In this document: piece by piece, positions 62,014 to 64,000 of the stretch
Layout: each line of letters starts with the position of its first letter
How positions within the stretch are numbered: position 1 is the stretch's first letter
Assembly (NCBI RefSeq): GCF_021130785.1
Contig: NC_060213.1
Location: forward strand, 115,956,501 to 116,020,500
Length of the DNA stretch: 64,000 nt
Direction: 5' to 3'
Origin: Homalodisca vitripennis
Taxonomy: Eukaryota > Arthropoda > Insecta > Hemiptera > Cicadellidae
Notes under the pieces: generated by a model
What the model was told of the DNA's origin: nothing
Databases searched by the model: none
The model's input: only the letters and a program-made list of their open reading frames with translations
Translations under genes and position numbers: made by a program

Positions 62014-62288
62014 GCAGCGCGAAGCGCTGCGCAGCGGGCAAGCATCGTGCGTGATCTTCGTCTATACTGAATTGATTCAGGCCAAAGGAATTACACAGAT
62101 TCCTTTACCAGATTTTTACGGAGATTTTGTATTGGGCGGATTATATTGCTTTACTTTACTTTCCAGCATGTAATTATGTGTTTAAAATTGTTTTACATAC
62201 ATTACCTACATTATATTGTAATATGTAGTAACAATTTATCAGAAATTTTTAATAAAAAAAAGGATCACGCACGAAGCCTGCCCGCTGC
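62014..62288. mobile_element. Short inverted-repeat element with G+C-rich ends (MITE-like)
   Basis: GCAGCGGGCAAGCATCGTGC at 62031-62050, continuing GTGATCTT, pairs with 62261-62288 at 25 of 28 positions. Immediately outside the left arm is a perfect hairpin, GCAGCGC-GAA-GCGCTGC (62014-62030). The G+C-rich arms enclose about 200 bp of A+T-rich non-coding DNA. No target duplication was identified and the right side lacks the extra hairpin. Confidence 0.5.
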
Positions 62289-64000
62289 AAAATAAAACAA
62301 AATAGTTTTTATGCAAAACATGAAAAAAGGATTTTCTATTGGAAAAAGTAAAAAAACTCTTATTTATTGAATTAGGCTTAGATTAATATTGTTTCTTTAG
62401 GATATACAAGATGTTAAAGTGACCAACAAAAAGAAGATTATAAAACGAGACTTTTTTTTGTAATTCTAAGTATGTACATCGAGTTTTCGACATAATGAAC
62501 CCATTTTGAAGACATATTTTTGAAAAATAGGGTTTGTTCTAAATCGAATAACAAAATTTTTACGAAAGACGTAATAAATCTACCAACTCTAAACAAATTA
62601 TAAAAATTTGGTTTATTTATTCAGTTTAAAAGTTAATTATGTTATCATGAAGATATTTATAGGTATAATCAAAGAACGTGTTAATAAATCATTACCTAAT
62701 TTTCATATAAATTGGATTTTCCAACATACAACTCAATTTTCGGTTTAGCACAGGAGAAGGTTTTTACATTTTAATATATTTTTTATATTCACCTCAAAGT
62801 AAAATATCGAATAAGTTTTGTGCCGTTTTCATATTTAGAACATTTACAATCAGGAAGCATATTAACCCAGTTATGTTGTAGTATCACCACTCTCTGCCTA
62901 TGAACGTCATAGTATAGTTTGTAAAGGGATAACGTAACACAACAGTCAGGGACCAATCAGCGTCAATTAGTGTGGGACCTCATTAGTGTTCTTTAGTGTT
63001 CATTAGTGGGACCATTGCTTGTTATTTTGGAGGGATCCACTTAGGTATGTTACTTTTTCGGAAACTTTGTTGCACTCATTAATCAGTGTTGGAAATAGGC
63101 TCATTTCGTTGAATCCACTATAAAGCAGTTTTTCTGATTCGAATAATTGACGAGACGGTGTAAACCTTTCACATTTTAACTAAACTATTCAGTTTTAATA
63201 TATGAACACTTTTGAAAATACTAATTTGTGTTTCTGGGTCCCTAGAAGTTACGCCAATTTCAATCTTATTAAAAATGTACTATTATGTAACAAAATAGCA
63301 TAATAAAATAGAAATGGTAATTGTAGCCTAAAAAGAAGAGATCCTTTATAAAATAAAAATTAAAACAATATAAAAATTTAATTACTGTTTTCTTATATAC
63401 TCCAAACTGTTTTTATTTGCACTTCAATTGAAGACATTTGCAAAAACTTTATTTTAAAGAATATTTTTCATGCCATTAATTTATAATAAATTAAATTTTA
63501 TAGAAATTAAGTTCCATTTTAGCAATAAAACGCTAAATTGTTAAAGTTTTGTCGTTGTATGTGTTAGGATTATATTAATATAGTAAAATTTACAATTATT
63601 GTGTGAATCAAAGGGGATAAGAATTAATGCGTAGTAATGCTCATAGGTAAAGTTACGATAGTAAACAGATACAAAATTAAGAAGCACTAAGAATATTTTA
63701 AAATTTAACTAAATATATTTGAGAACCGTTGAACTTTCATAGTTTTCTTTAAGTAGTATATGTTTTAATATCCCTGATGTACAATACTTTCTGCACCGGT
63801 TGACTAAAAGAATACAATAGATAGTAAGTTGTAAATGTTTTTTCAGTGAGCTCCATTTGAGCACATTACATGTGTTTATTACTTTCAATTTAAAAAATTA
63901 TCGATATACTAAATTAAGTAGCAAACCTTACATGCAGGCAAAGAGTATAAATGAAAGTGGTCCGGATGCCTGTATAACAAAAAGATAAAAACGTTTAGAA
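62289..64000. other. A+T-rich stretch without recognised genes
   Basis: No coding region is supported. Repeated TTAGTGT/ATTAGTG words occur at 62,965-63,010, too short and irregular to call an array. Confidence 0.5.

Noticed and set aside
61990..62060. Bacterial contamination suggested by a G+C-rich GCAGCG block
   Set aside because: The block is an arm of a local inverted repeat within A+T-rich insect-like DNA and has no coding frame.

Overview
This window looks like a stretch of an arthropod nuclear genome, most probably an insect and perhaps a hemipteran. It is very A+T-rich, carries long CA, CT and TA microsatellites, and is dominated by decayed transposable elements of types that are common in insects. 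No complete host gene can be supported. No long open reading frame, convincing multi-exon gene, intact tRNA, rRNA or CRISPR array is visible, so the window is best read as intergenic or deep intronic sequence. The species call is inference from transposon types and base composition.

Layout. 1.7-2.8 kb holds a dead IS630/Tc1/mariner-superfamily transposase of the DUF4817 type. 6.9-7.4 kb is a five-copy 104-bp tandem array. 8.2-8.8 kb holds a remnant of a Penelope-like retroelement, with a GIY-YIG endonuclease motif and a 3' tail. Tandem duplications lie at 12.5 kb (127 bp, identical copies), 20.7 kb, 44.5 kb and 61.7 kb. Diverged copies of one dispersed repeat lie at 17.8, 46.2 and 47.9 kb, with a possible LINE 3' end of the same type at 33.4 kb. 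A short G+C-rich island at 21.7 kb has splice-like edges.

The most interesting segment is 22,510-25,546. A compact element about 3.0 kb long is bounded by 36-bp terminal inverted repeats that begin with AG and by an exact 6-bp direct repeat, TTGGTC. This is the target-site signature of Polinton/Maverick-type integrases. It carries two small reading frames on the + strand, a 13-bp minisatellite and a repeated GATTCGAAGC-type motif. A 1.36-kb DD34D mariner, itself broken by frameshifts, has landed inside the first reading frame. Without the mariner the host element is only about 1.7 kb, so it would be non-autonomous.

Further right are a possible Tigger/pogo-like fragment (35.8-36.1 kb), a tRNA-derived 3' half that is probably a SINE (36.7 kb), a MITE-like element (38.9-39.7 kb), a pair of related noncoding repeats (50.4 and 51.0 kb), an RTE-like 3' end (53.3-53.5 kb) and a small inverted-repeat element with G+C-rich ends (62.0-62.3 kb). 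The remaining intervals are A+T-rich DNA in which nothing could be supported. The parts do not form a pathway. They record nested and successive transposon insertions followed by mutation and local tandem duplication.
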